From: Thermaceae bacterium
GTDB taxonomy: Bacteria > Deinococcota > Deinococci > Deinococcales > Marinithermaceae
DNA length: 22,877 nt
Direction of reading: 5' to 3'
Assembly (NCBI GenBank): GCA_026989475.1
Contig: JALSJG010000073.1
Span: forward strand, 1 to 22,877
Of this stretch, positions 1 through 6,856 are shown one piece after another. Position 1 is the first letter of the stretch. Each line of letters starts with the position of its first letter. The notes below the pieces were generated by a model, which was not told where the DNA came from, did not search any database, and saw only the letters and a list, made by a program, of their open reading frames with translations. The position numbers and the translations under genes are program-made.

Positions 1-253
1 GCCGCTTTAAGGCCTCGATGTGCCGGGCCTCCGCCTCGCGGATCGAGACGTAGGGCTCGACCTCGCCGAACTTCTCGATGACCGCGGTGTACATCGCGTA
101 GGCCGCGTACTCGCCCTCGGGGCCGGTAAGGGCTTCGAGGATCGCCTCCTTCGCCTCTTCCGAGAGAGTCCCGGTAGTCCGGGGGGCCGCAAGGGCCAGT
201 CCAAGAGCGCCAACTACCGCCAAGATCGTGAGGATGATCCGATTCCTTTTCAT
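1..253 (-). CDS. Secreted ferritin-like (DUF2202-type) protein, 3' end outside window
   Basis: The frame starts at the ATG at 253-251 (reverse strand), a few bases after a purine-rich GGAGGAAGG ribosome site, and runs off the window edge, so only about 84 residues are visible. Residues 1-22 form a signal peptide: a basic MKRNR start, a hydrophobic stretch, then ALAAP. The mature part reads EGEYAAYAMYTAVIEKFG and then SIREAEARHIEALKR. The spaced Glu and E..H pattern is that of DUF2202, a family in the ferritin-like four-helix fold. Family knowledge suggests an exported four-helix protein, possibly metal-binding. The second half with the remaining ligands is not visible, so metal binding is not shown. 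It is divergent from the VOC-GNAT operon. Confidence 0.7.
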   Translation of the reverse strand, partial: MKRNRIILTILAVVGALGLALAAPRTTGTLSEEAKEAILEALTGPEGEYAAYAMYTAVIEKFGEVEPYVSIREAEARHIEALKR

Positions 254-333
254 TTCCTTCCTCCTCTCGCCCTTCCGGGCTGGCTTCAGGGTGAGGGCGG
301 CGGGCTGAAGGGAGGGGGAAGGAAGCTTGAAGG

Positions 334-362
334 TTGCGTGAAGCTCGGGGGTCCGGTAGATT
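334..362 (+). promoter_or_regulatory. Probable sigma-70 promoter of the VOC-GNAT operon
   Basis: TTGCGT (334-339) and TAGATT (357-362) are separated by exactly 17 bases. The -10 ends 30 nt before the start codon of the VOC gene, leaving room for the GGGAGG ribosome site at 381-386. Confidence 0.5.
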
Positions 363-392
363 GGCCGGCGTACCGGGGAAGGGAGGCCTGTG

Positions 393-731
393 ATGCGGCT
401 CGGATTTATTGTCCTGCACACCCCCGACGTGGCGGGGATGAAAGCCTTCTACCAGGGGCTCGGCCTCAAGGTGCACGCCGATTACGGCATGTGGGTCGAG
501 TTCGAGACCGGCCCCGCCACCCTCGCCCTCCACCAGGCGGAAGACGGGGAGGCCACCCGGGGTGCGGGGATCTTCCTCGAGGTCGGGGACGTGGACGCGC
601 TCTACCGGGAGCTAAAAGAAAAAGGCCTGGACGCCGATCCCCCCGAGGACCGCGAGTTCGGCTACCGCACCTTCCTCCTCAAGGACCCCCAGGGAAACCT
701 CGTCGAGCTCGGCGAGCCGATGCGGCCGTGA
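393..731 (+). CDS. VOC (glyoxalase / bleomycin-resistance fold) family protein
   Basis: A 112-residue protein with the paired beta-alpha-beta-beta-beta pattern of the vicinal oxygen chelate fold. The N-terminal half reads MRLGFIVLHTPDVAGMKAFY, and the C-terminal half ends FLLKDPQGNLVELGEP, the usual signature with a Glu ligand position. The His expected near residue 4-5 in metal-dependent members appears to be Phe, so metal binding is uncertain. The start is taken as the ATG at 393, 6 nt after GGGAGG; a GTG immediately before (390) is an alternative. The stop overlaps the next gene by GTGA, indicating translational coupling to the acetyltransferase. Substrate is unknown: dioxygenase, lyase or antibiotic-binding roles all occur in the family. 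Confidence 0.85.
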   Translation: MRLGFIVLHTPDVAGMKAFYQGLGLKVHADYGMWVEFETGPATLALHQAEDGEATRGAGIFLEVGDVDALYRELKEKGLDADPPEDREFGYRTFLLKDPQGNLVELGEPMRP

Positions 732-1261
732 GGATCGTCCAGGCCGGCCCCGACGCCTTCGCGCTCCGGCTACCGGAGATCCTCAGGCTCTACGCCGCCG
801 AGTACCGGCTCGGACCCGAGGCCGCCCGGGAGCGGGCGGCGATCATGCGGCGTCACCTCGGGCGAAAGCGCTTTGCTGCTTTCTTTGCCCTGGAAGGGGA
901 TGATCTCCTGGGCTTTGCCTACGGCTACGCCGGCGGCCCCGGCGAGTACTGGTACAACCTCGTGCACCGGGCGATGCCGCCCCCGCTAAGGGAGGAGTGG
1001 CTGGGGGAGCACTTCGAGTTCGTCGAGCTCCTGGTAGCGCCCGCCGCCCGGGGCCGGGGTCTTGGCGGACGGCTCCACGACCGGCTGCTCGCCGGCCGGC
1101 CGGAGCCGGTGGCGCTCCTCACCGTGCGGGCAGACAACGACCCCGCGCTCGCGCTGTATCGGGCTCGGGGCTGGCGGGTCTTGCTCGAGGACTTCCGCTT
1201 TGCCCCGGGAGGCGAGCGGTTTTTCGTGATGGGAAAGCGCCTTTCTGGCGCGCGTCCCTAA
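728..1261 (+). CDS. GNAT family N-acetyltransferase
   Basis: A 177-residue protein beginning at the GTG at 728, which overlaps the stop of the preceding gene (GTGA). The acetyl-CoA pyrophosphate loop is visible as VAPAARGRGLGGRLHDRLL around residue 105, after the beta-4 strand FVELL. The C-terminal NDPALALYRARGWR is the conserved GNAT motif B (N..A..LY...GF). The N-terminal half carries aromatic residues (YGYAGGPGEYWYN) that probably line the acceptor site. The acceptor substrate cannot be read from sequence. The frame stays open far upstream, but that part is antisense and intergenic sequence without family features. Its 3' end overlaps the convergent lyase gene by 4 nt (1258-1261). Confidence 0.88.
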   Translation: MRIVQAGPDAFALRLPEILRLYAAEYRLGPEAARERAAIMRRHLGRKRFAAFFALEGDDLLGFAYGYAGGPGEYWYNLVHRAMPPPLREEWLGEHFEFVELLVAPAARGRGLGGRLHDRLLAGRPEPVALLTVRADNDPALALYRARGWRVLLEDFRFAPGGERFFVMGKRLSGARP

Positions 1262-2058
1262 TCCGCTTCGGCCAGGATTCGCTCGGCCCAGGCGACGACC
1301 GGCGGGTCGAGGAAGCGGCCGTCCGGCAGTTTGGCGACCGCACGCCCCTCGGCCCGGGCCACTTTCCAGGCGGCGAGGATCGCCCGGGCCTCCTTTAGCT
1401 CTTCCTCGGTGGGGGCGAAGGCCCGCTTTACCGGCGCGATTTGCCTCGGGTGGAGGAGGGTCTTTCCGGCAAAGCCGAGCGCGCGCTCGTGGTGGGCTTC
1501 CTCCAAGAGGCCGGCTTCGTCCTCGAGGTAGGGCCAGACCCCGGCGATCGGGGGCGCGAGCCCGGCGGCCCGGCTCACGTTCACGAGCAGGCTCCGGGCA
1601 AAGAGCAGCGCCTCTTTTGTATGGCGGGCGCCGGCATCCTTCAGGTAGTCGAGGGTGCCGAAGATGAAGCGCTCGGGCCGGGCCCGGGCGATCTCGGAGA
1701 GGCTGAGCACCGCGTGGGCGCTTTCGATCATGGCGAGGAAGGGAAGCTCCGCCCGGCGCGCCCGCTCGAGCTCCCCCGGCGCCTCGACCTTGGGCAGCAC
1801 CAGGGCGGCGACGTGGGGCAGGGGGAGGGCCTCGAGGTCCTCCTCGAAGAAGGGGCTCTCCGGGTGGTTGACCCGGAGCGTAACCCGGGGCCGGGGGGCG
1901 GCGTTCGCCAGCACCCGGGCGGTGGTCCTTCGGGCCTCGGCCTTTCTCTCCTCGGGGACGGCGTCCTCCCAGTCCACGATCACCGCGTCGGCCTCGCTTT
2001 GGAGGGCTTTTCTGAGCTTTCGCTCGTCGTGGCCGGGGACGAAGAGCCAGGTGTGCAT
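1258..2058 (-). CDS. HpcH/HpaI aldolase / CitE-like CoA-ester lyase
   Basis: A 266-residue protein that starts MHTWLFVPGHDERKLRKAL, the standard opening of citrate lyase beta-subunit (CitE) relatives. Expected motifs follow: IVDWEDAVP (Asp/Glu of the first beta strand), LRVNHP, LVLPKVEAPGE (conserved Lys and Glu), AMIESAHAV (Glu), IFGTLDYLKDAG (Mg-binding Asp) and the C-terminal KTLLHPRQIAPV. CitE relatives act on CoA thioesters such as malyl-, methylmalyl- or citramalyl-CoA. No citrate lyase alpha or gamma subunits (CitF, CitD) are adjacent, so a stand-alone beta-hydroxyacyl-CoA lyase or thioesterase is more likely than true citrate lyase. AGCCTA at 2065-2070 (TAGGCT on the coding strand) lies 6 nt before the ATG, a possible leaderless arrangement. 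Confidence 0.88.
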   Translation of the reverse strand: MHTWLFVPGHDERKLRKALQSEADAVIVDWEDAVPEERKAEARRTTARVLANAAPRPRVTLRVNHPESPFFEEDLEALPLPHVAALVLPKVEAPGELERARRAELPFLAMIESAHAVLSLSEIARARPERFIFGTLDYLKDAGARHTKEALLFARSLLVNVSRAAGLAPPIAGVWPYLEDEAGLLEEAHHERALGFAGKTLLHPRQIAPVKRAFAPTEEELKEARAILAAWKVARAEGRAVAKLPDGRFLDPPVVAWAERILAEAD

Positions 2059-2064
2059 ACCCCT

Positions 2065-2070
2065 AGCCTA
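2065..2070 (-). promoter_or_regulatory. Possible -10 box (TAGGCT) for a leaderless citE-like mRNA
   Basis: TAGGCT fits the TANNNT pattern and sits 6 nt before the ATG at 2058, so transcription would start at or next to the start codon. No good -35 is visible. The intervening AGGGG could instead act as a close ribosome site, so this is weak. Confidence 0.3.
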
Positions 2071-2102
2071 CCCCGGGTGCTTTAGGTAAGAATAGGTTTT
2101 AA

Positions 2103-2495
2103 GTGCGTACGCTAGCAGGTTGCTTTTGGGGATGGAAGCAGGGCTGGCGTCGTGCGCTTGATCTCGAGGGGCGCGCGGGGCTTTGGGAGTACTGGTGCTT
2201 CAAGCTCGGCAACGCGCTCTTGGCAGGGCTTTATGCCTTTGTCGTGGACACCGGGCCGGATTTCCTGCTATACCCGCTCTACCCCTTTTATCTGGCGTGG
2301 GGGCTCGCGAGTTTCACGCTCCTCATCCGCCGCCTCCATGATTTGGGGCTCTCGGCCCTGGCGCTTTTGTTTTACCTAGTCCCCTTATTAAATTTAGTGC
2401 TCATGGCGATGGTGGCTTTTTTCCCCGGAGAGCGCGGGACGAACCCCTACGGTCCGCCGCCCCGTTTCCCGCAACCGGGCCCGGGCCGCGCTTAA
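2103..2495 (+). CDS. DUF805 family inner-membrane protein
   Basis: A 130-residue protein starting at GTG 2103 with no clear ribosome site. The N-terminal GRAGLWEYWCFKL matches the G-R..R.EYW opening of DUF805 proteins. Two to three hydrophobic helices follow, and the motif RRLHDLGLSAL with the later PGERGTNPYGPPP (family: GtpGpNrYGpdP) is diagnostic of DUF805. These are small membrane proteins of unknown function. The end is rich in Pro and Gly. An AAAGGAGG ribosome-like site straddles the stop (2494-2501) but leads only into the remnant before the insertion sequence, suggesting that a downstream gene once followed. Confidence 0.82.
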   Translation: MRTLAGCFWGWKQGWRRALDLEGRAGLWEYWCFKLGNALLAGLYAFVVDTGPDFLLYPLYPFYLAWGLASFTLLIRRLHDLGLSALALLFYLVPLLNLVLMAMVAFFPGERGTNPYGPPPRFPQPGPGRA

Positions 2496-2616
2496 AGGAG
2501 GACCCGCTTTCGACTCAAACGTGCCGGAGAGTCACACGAGGGCGCATGAGGCGCGGCGGGTTGCCCTTACGGGTCTCCGTTACGTCCAGGTGCATCGGGA
2601 GGAGGTGGAGGATAGC
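2496..2616 (+). other. Gene remnant between DUF805 and the insertion sequence
   Basis: A strong ribosome site (AAAGGAGG, 2494-2501) leads into a frame that, from GTG 2521, reads RVALTGLRYVQVHREEVED and continues into the insertion-sequence end, stopping at TAA 2634-2636. It looks like a piece of coding sequence cut by the insertion, but no family is recognisable. Whether it belonged to the same operon as the permease remnant on the other side is inference. Confidence 0.3.
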
Positions 2617-2640
2617 GTCGCGTATGTTGTGGGTTAATCC
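2617..2640 (+). repeat. Left terminal inverted repeat of the IS256-type element
   Basis: Begins GTCGCG and contains TTGTGGGTT; matches the reverse complement of 3803-3826 at 19 of 24 positions. It lies 11 nt upstream of the transposase GTG and so overlaps its promoter region. Confidence 0.8.
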
Positions 2641-2651
2641 GGAGGTCTCAA

Positions 2652-3830
2652 GTGACGAAGGAGGAACTTCGCGGATTAACCAAAGAGGAGATCAGTCGGC
2701 GCATCCGGGAGGGCGTGAAGGCGATCATCGAGCAGGTGCTTGAGGAGGAGATGACCGAGCACTTGGCTGCGGGGTATCGCGAACGCACGCCAACCCGACG
2801 GGGTGAGCGAAACGGCCACTACACCCGGAACCTGATCACGCCGGTGGGCAAGGTCGAGCAGCTTCGCGTCCCCCGGGATCGAGAGGGAACCTTCCTCACC
2901 GAGGTCTTCGAGCGCTACAAGAGAATGACCGGGGAAGTGGAAGAGGCCGTCCTGGAGATGTACTTGCAAGGGGTTTCCACCCGTAAGATCGCAGCCATCA
3001 CAGAGGGACTTTCTCGGATTCGCATCAGCAAGGACGCGGTTTCCCGGATCGCCCAGCGTCTGGAGGAGGAACTCTCCGCCTGGCGTGAACGGCCCCTGGG
3101 GCTTCTTTACCCCTACCTCTACCTGGACGCGAGCTATTTCAAGGTGAACTGGGGCGGGCGGGTGGTGGACCTGGCCCTAGTGGTGGCGGTTGGGGTGAAT
3201 GAGGAAGGCTACCGTGAGGTGCTGGCGGTGGAGCCTGCGGGTGGGGAACGGAAGGAAGCCTGGAGGAATCTGCTTAAGGGGTTGATTGAACGCGGGCTCC
3301 GCGGGGTAAGGCTGGTGATCTCCGACGACCACCCTTCCATCCGCCAGGCGGTGATGGCCGAGCTTACCGGGGCGCGGTGGCAACGGTGCGTGGTGCACTT
3401 TGAGCGTAACGTTTTGGCCCACGTGCCGCAATCGGAGCGGAAGGTTGTGGCCGAGGATCTCAAGGAGGTTTTCTCGATGAAGCGGCGGAGCACCGCTGAG
3501 TCCCTGGCCCAGGCGTTCATCGAGCGCTATCGAGACCGGTTCAAACGGGCGGTGGAGGTGTTTGTCCAGGGTCTGGATGAGGCCTTGACCTACCTGGACT
3601 TTCCCAGCAGCCACCAAAGGCACATCAAGAGCACGAATGTGCTGGAGCGGTTATTCCGGGAGGTGAAACGGAGGACCAAGGTGGTGGGGGTGTTCCCGAA
3701 CGAAAAGAGCCTGGCCAACCTGGCCACGGTGGTGATGCTCAGGGCGAGTGAAGATTGGGCATTCAGGCGCTACATGGACATGACCGCGCTGTGGGCCGCG
3801 GAGGAGAAACCCACAAAAATCGCGACTTGA
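2652..3830 (+). CDS. IS256-family DDE transposase
   Basis: A 392-residue, full-length transposase. It starts at GTG 2652, 6 nt after GGAGG at 2641-2645. The N-terminal region has the family pattern MTEHLAAGYRERTPTRRGERNGHY. Catalytic residues are Asp159 (YLDASYFK), Asp225 (VISDDHPS) and Glu332 (STNVLERLFREVKRR). The insertion-domain motif RCVVHFERNV lies at about 245-254. No frameshift or internal stop is seen, so it is probably active or recently active. The stop codon TGA (3828-3830) lies just outside the right inverted repeat, so the last bases of the frame are supplied by flanking DNA. Confidence 0.95.
   Translation: MTKEELRGLTKEEISRRIREGVKAIIEQVLEEEMTEHLAAGYRERTPTRRGERNGHYTRNLITPVGKVEQLRVPRDREGTFLTEVFERYKRMTGEVEEAVLEMYLQGVSTRKIAAITEGLSRIRISKDAVSRIAQRLEEELSAWRERPLGLLYPYLYLDASYFKVNWGGRVVDLALVVAVGVNEEGYREVLAVEPAGGERKEAWRNLLKGLIERGLRGVRLVISDDHPSIRQAVMAELTGARWQRCVVHFERNVLAHVPQSERKVVAEDLKEVFSMKRRSTAESLAQAFIERYRDRFKRAVEVFVQGLDEALTYLDFPSSHQRHIKSTNVLERLFREVKRRTKVVGVFPNEKSLANLATVVMLRASEDWAFRRYMDMTALWAAEEKPTKIAT
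3803..3826 (-). repeat. Right terminal inverted repeat of the IS256-type element
   Basis: Read on the reverse strand it begins GTCGCGATTTTTGTGGG, matching the left end. It lies inside the last codons of the transposase gene, as in other compact IS256 elements. Confidence 0.8.
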
Positions 3831-4556
3831 CTGGTTCAAGTGGACGGGGGTCGCCCTTGGTATCGCGCTGCTGCTTTTCAGCGTCGCCCTCTCGGCCGCT
3901 TACATCCCCTGGATCCTTACCGGTCCCACCCGGGTTTCCCTTGAGGCGCTCGCGCGAAACCTGTTCCGGGGTGAGGATCTCCGCAACGTGGGGCTTGCCC
4001 TCGCCTTTTTAATCGCCCAGGTCTCTTGGTTGCTCGGGTTGCTCCGCGGCCGCGGGACTGGTCGCAAGGCTTGGCGAGGAGGGGGCGAGGGGAAGGCTCG
4101 AGCTCTTCCTGGCGGCTCCCCTTACCCACCGCGAGGTCGTGCTCGGTCTTTATCTCATCAGCGCCTTGCTACCCTCGCCTTCTACGCGCTAACGCTTTCG
4201 GCGAGCATGGGGTTCGGCCTGCTCGCGCTTTGGTGGTTGCAGGCACCGCTCCTCCCTTCGGGTTACCTGGCGTTACTCCTGCTAGCTCCGCTCGGGTTTT
4301 CGATCTGGGGGGTCTGACCGCGCTCGTCTTGGTTCTCCTCTGGCCGGGATTCGCCCGGGCAAGTCTCGGTACCACCGGCGTGCTTCCCTTCCTGGCATCC
4401 CTGCCGGGTTTGATCCTGGTGCTCGCGATTGCCTTTGGACCGGGAGACGGTTTCACCTGGGCCTTCGTGGCGGCGATCGCGTTCGTCCTAGTCGGCCTGT
4501 TGCTGGTCTGGCCCCTGCTGGGGAGGATCTTCCGTCCCGAGCTCGTGCTCGGATAG
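3827..4556 (+). pseudogene. Decayed ABC-2 type permease, 5' end lost at the IS, at least three frameshifts
   Basis: Directly after the element a membrane protein can be read only by switching frames. About 3841-4050 reads hydrophobic segments ending LALAFLIAQVSWLLGLLRG. The next frame, from about 4055, gives GLVARLGEEGARGRLELF and LAAPLTHREVVLGLYL, the cytoplasmic loop typical of ABC-2 permeases (E..GTLELLLA.P..R...VLGK). From about 4175 the first frame resumes with TLAFYALTLSASMGFG. A run of six G at 4307-4312 marks a last shift into LTALVLVLLWP, which then runs to the stop at 4554-4556. No start codon or N-terminal half remains. The alternative of sequencing errors is possible for the G run but does not explain the missing 5' half. 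The substrate is unknown. Confidence 0.7.
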
Positions 4557-4866
4557 GTGCCGAACTGCTACCGGACCGTTGGGCAAGAAATAGACGCAGG
4601 GCAGGGGCTCCACACGGCGGGCAGCAAGAGCCTGGCATTGGACCCGTGACTCACGCGAAGCAGGGGCCCCACGACGATGGGGCGGGAGCTTTCGGAGTGA
4701 GTGGCGCATTCGCTGAGCGAGGGGAAAAAGGGAGGATTCCAGACCCTAAGCCGCGTCCTGTTTGAGGGGCAGGTGCCGCGGCTCCGGACCTACGCGCGCC
4801 CCTTCGCCCAGGAAGGGCGCCTGCGACCCGCTCTGCTCGCGTTCGTATTGCTCATCACCATCCACG
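4557..4866. other. 310 bp without an intact gene
   Basis: I find no complete gene, tRNA or clear terminator here. On the plus strand, 4740-4866 reads VPRLRTYARPFAQEGRLRP followed by a hydrophobic stretch (ALLAFVLLITIHV) before running into the antisense of ispG. This could be debris from the same decayed operon, but the family is not recognisable. No U-tract hairpin is evident after the ispG stop. Confidence 0.4.
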
Positions 4867-6072
4867 TTAGCCGAACCGCCGGGCCACGTAGGCCTCGAGG
4901 ATCTCCAGGAAGCGCTCCTCGAGGCCCTCGCCGGAGAGGGTGGCGTAATGGGCGCCGTCGACGTAGACCGGGACCTTCGGATCTTCGCCGGTGCCGGGCA
5001 GGCTGATCCCGATATCGGCGTGCTTGCTCTCCCCGGGCCCGTTCACTACGCAGCCCATCACCGCCACCTTAAGGTTTTCGACCCCCGGGTACTTTTTCCG
5101 CCACTCGGGGAGGCGCGCCTTGAGGTAGGCCTCGACCCGTTCGGCCAGGCGCTGGAAGCGGTCGGAGGTGGTGCGGCCGCAGCCGGGGCAGGCCGAGACC
5201 TCGGGGGCTCGGCGGCGGAGGCCGAGGGCCTGGAGGATCTCCCAGGCCACCTCGACCTCGCGGGTGCGGGGCTCGCCCGGCCGGGGGGTCAGCGAGACCC
5301 GGATCGTGTCCCCGATCCCCTCGAGCAAAAGGGGGCTGAGCGCGGCGGCGGAGGCGACCACGCCCTTCGTCCCCATCCCCGCCTCGGTGAGGCCCAGGTG
5401 GAGGGGGAGGTTCGTGCGACGGGCGAGCTCGCGGTAGGCCCAGAGGAGCTCGGGGACCCGGGAGACCTTGGCCGAGAGCACGATCTTGTCCTCGGAAAGG
5501 CCGAGCTCGAAGGCCGCCTCGGCCGAGCGCACCACGCTTTCCACCAGGGCCTCGAGCACCACCGCCTCCGCCGGTTTCGGCTCCGGGCGGCGGGCGTTTT
5601 GGTCCATGAGCTCGGTAAGGACCCCCATGTCCAAGGAGCCCCAGTTCCCCCCGATCCGGACCGGCTTGCCGAGGTCCTTGGCGACCTGGATCATCTCGGC
5701 GAAGGCCTCGTCCTTTCGCTTTTTACCGAGCGTGCCCGGGTTGATGCGGTACTTGTCGAGGGCCTCGGCGGCCTGCGGGTATTTCCGAAGGAGAAAATGG
5801 CCCGAGAAGTGGAAGTCGCCGACGATCGGCACCTCCACCCCGAGGTCGCGAAGCCGGGCCTTGATCTCGGGCACCGCCCGGGCGGCGGCCTCGGTGTTCA
5901 CCGTGATCCGCACGATCTCTGCCCCGGCATCGGCGAGCGCCTGGATCTGCTTCGCGGTGGCTTCGGCGTCGGCGGTGTCGGTGTTGGTCATCGCCTGGAC
6001 CGCCACCGGGTGCCCGCCGCCCACGGGCACGGGGCCGATCCACACGGTAGGGGTCGTTCGAGCTCCGGCCAT
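4867..6072 (-). CDS. ispG: 4-hydroxy-3-methylbut-2-en-1-yl diphosphate synthase (IspG / GcpE)
   Basis: A 401-residue enzyme of the MEP isoprenoid pathway that reduces MEcPP to HMBPP using a [4Fe-4S] cluster. The N-terminal TIM barrel shows VAVQAMTNTDTADAEAT, VRITVNTEAAARAVPEIK, VGDFHFSGHFLLRKYP, KYRINPGTLG and RIGGNWGSLD. The C-terminal iron-sulfur domain has Cys295 and Cys298 (SACPGCGRTT), Cys341 and the nearby Glu (MGCVVNGPGE). The sequence closely follows my recollection of the Thermus IspG. The start is the ATG at 6072, giving MAGARTTPTVWIGPVPVGG; the AGGAGG directly abuts the ATG with no spacer, which is unusual. The frame is open further upstream through the two tRNA genes, but that is not coding. 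A terminator (6099-6131) separates it from the tRNAs, so it probably relies on read-through or a promoter in the short gap. Confidence 0.97.
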   Translation of the reverse strand: MAGARTTPTVWIGPVPVGGGHPVAVQAMTNTDTADAEATAKQIQALADAGAEIVRITVNTEAAARAVPEIKARLRDLGVEVPIVGDFHFSGHFLLRKYPQAAEALDKYRINPGTLGKKRKDEAFAEMIQVAKDLGKPVRIGGNWGSLDMGVLTELMDQNARRPEPKPAEAVVLEALVESVVRSAEAAFELGLSEDKIVLSAKVSRVPELLWAYRELARRTNLPLHLGLTEAGMGTKGVVASAAALSPLLLEGIGDTIRVSLTPRPGEPRTREVEVAWEILQALGLRRRAPEVSACPGCGRTTSDRFQRLAERVEAYLKARLPEWRKKYPGVENLKVAVMGCVVNGPGESKHADIGISLPGTGEDPKVPVYVDGAHYATLSGEGLEERFLEILEAYVARRFG

Positions 6073-6098
6073 CCTCCTCACTCTAGCGAGCCCGGGTG

Positions 6099-6131
6099 GA
6101 AAAAAAGGAAGGCCGGGCAAGCTGCCCGGCC
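6099..6131 (-). terminator. Intrinsic terminator of the tRNA-Lys/tRNA-Glu operon
   Basis: A perfect 9-bp stem (GGCCGGGCA, 6111-6119, with TGCCCGGCC, 6123-6131) and a 3-nt loop are followed on the minus strand by TTCCTTTTTTT. The hairpin begins 4 nt after the encoded CCA of tRNA-Glu. Confidence 0.9.
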
Positions 6132-6134
6132 GCT

Positions 6135-6209
6135 TGGTGACCCCAGGGGGAATTGAACCCCCGCCTCCGCCTTGAGAGGGCGGTGTCCTGACCGCTAGAC
6201 GATGGGGCC
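6135..6209 (-). tRNA. tRNA-Glu (anticodon CUC)
   Basis: 75 nt including an encoded CCA. The acceptor stem pairs GGCCCCA with TGGGGTC, the D arm is TCGTCTAGCGGTCAGGACA, and the anticodon stem CCGCC/GGCGG encloses CTCTCAA with anticodon CTC (Glu, GAG codons). The T arm is CGGGGGTTCAATTCCCCC. It is second in an operon with tRNA-Lys, 6 nt away. Confidence 0.95.
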
Positions 6210-6215
6210 ACGGGG

Positions 6216-6291
6216 TGGTGGGCCGTGAGGGAATCGAACCCCCGACCAGCCGATTAAAAGTCGGCTGCTCTACCAACTGAGCTAACGGCCC
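6216..6291 (-). tRNA. tRNA-Lys (anticodon UUU)
   Basis: 76 nt including an encoded CCA. The acceptor stem GGGCCGT pairs with ACGGCCC, the D arm is TAGCTCAGTTGGTAGAGCA, and the anticodon stem GCCGA/TCGGC encloses CTTTTAA with anticodon TTT (Lys). The T loop is GGTTCGATTCC. It is first in the two-tRNA operon. Confidence 0.96.
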
Positions 6292-6305
6292 ATCGGCCCC
6301 TCGCG

Positions 6306-6334
6306 ATTATACGGAGGGCCCTATACCCTGTCAA
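6306..6334 (-). promoter_or_regulatory. Near-consensus sigma-70 promoter of the tRNA operon
   Basis: On the minus strand, TTGACA (6334-6329) and TATAAT (6311-6306) are both perfect consensus hexamers separated by 17 bases. Transcription would begin about 8 nt before the mature 5' end of tRNA-Lys. Confidence 0.92.
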
Positions 6335-6348
6335 ACCGCGTTTTTCCC

Positions 6349-6801
6349 TTAAGCGCGGGCCTCTTTGGGCCAAAGCTCGCGAATCTCCTTGGGCAGGATG
6401 TGGAGAATGTCGTCGATCTCGCCCTCGGATACCTTCTTCGCGAGCACCTTGAAGACCGCCCGCGCCACCGCTTCCGGGTCCACGTCGGGTTCACCCCGGC
6501 GGGTGGTCTTGAAGGCCTGGTAGATGTGGCGGAGAAACTCCTCCTTGTGGCGATCCTTGACCGGCTTTCCGGTGGGGTCCCAGCCCTCGTAGTAAAAGCC
6601 CCGGATGAGCATGGGAAGCTGGGCCCCGAGCTGGGCCACCTCCTCCACCGTAAGCCGGTCGCGGAGGGCGTGGAGCACCGAGCGGAGCGCGAGGTAGGCC
6701 TTGTGGCGGTCGTCGCTGCCCAGCTCCTGCATGATCTCCTTGAGCCAGGCGTGGGTCTTGTGGAGGGTGGTATCGAAGACCTCGAGCCCGGTCGCGCTCA
6801 T
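6349..6801 (-). CDS. DUF2267 domain protein
   Basis: A 150-residue soluble protein starting MSATGLEVFDTTLHKTHAWL, the typical opening of DUF2267 proteins. Later features fit the family: LRSVLHALRDRLTVEEVAQL (alpha-helical), AQLPMLIRGFYYEGWDPTGKP, and a C-terminal helical half. The ATG at 6801 is preferred over the one at 6807 because AAAGGGGGG then sits about 6 nt upstream and the first residues match the family. The function of DUF2267 is not established; some members occur near stress genes. It has its own promoter (6828-6856) and is probably transcribed separately from the TRAP operon upstream. Confidence 0.88.
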   Translation of the reverse strand: MSATGLEVFDTTLHKTHAWLKEIMQELGSDDRHKAYLALRSVLHALRDRLTVEEVAQLGAQLPMLIRGFYYEGWDPTGKPVKDRHKEEFLRHIYQAFKTTRRGEPDVDPEAVARAVFKVLAKKVSEGEIDDILHILPKEIRELWPKEARA

Positions 6802-6827
6802 CCCCATCCCCCCTTTCGGCTACTTCT

Positions 6828-6856
6828 ATTCTAAAACTTGAGCGTTATTTTATCAA
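6828..6856 (-). promoter_or_regulatory. Probable promoter of the DUF2267 gene
   Basis: On the minus strand TTGATA (6856-6851) and TAGAAT (6833-6828) are separated by 17 bases. The -35 overlaps the stop codon of dctM, so the promoter is tucked into the end of the upstream gene. Confidence 0.7.

Larger units (their letters stand above)
2617..3826 (+). mobile_element. IS256-family insertion sequence, complete, about 1.2 kb
   Basis: The element is bounded by imperfect 24-bp terminal inverted repeats (2617-2640 and 3803-3826), identical at 19 of 24 positions and both starting GTCGCG when read inward. It encodes one IS256-type transposase with all three DDE residues. The flanks 2609-2616 (AGGATAGC) and 3827-3834 (TTGACTGG) do not match, so the expected 8-9 bp target duplication is absent. 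Confidence 0.85.

Noticed and set aside
20..727. Long N-terminal extension of the acetyltransferase
   Set aside because: This open stretch is antisense to the ferritin-like gene and out of frame with the VOC gene; the GNAT domain begins at the GTG at 728.
4762..6156. A 464-codon open frame on the plus strand opposite ispG
   Set aside because: It is antisense to a clear IspG, has no family motif, and is Gly/Ala/Arg/Leu-rich as expected for a GC-rich antisense shadow. It also crosses the terminator and reaches into tRNA-Glu.
6073..6276. N-terminal extension of IspG through the two tRNA genes
   Set aside because: The frame is open by chance, but it would translate tRNA genes and a terminator; the conserved protein starts at 6072.
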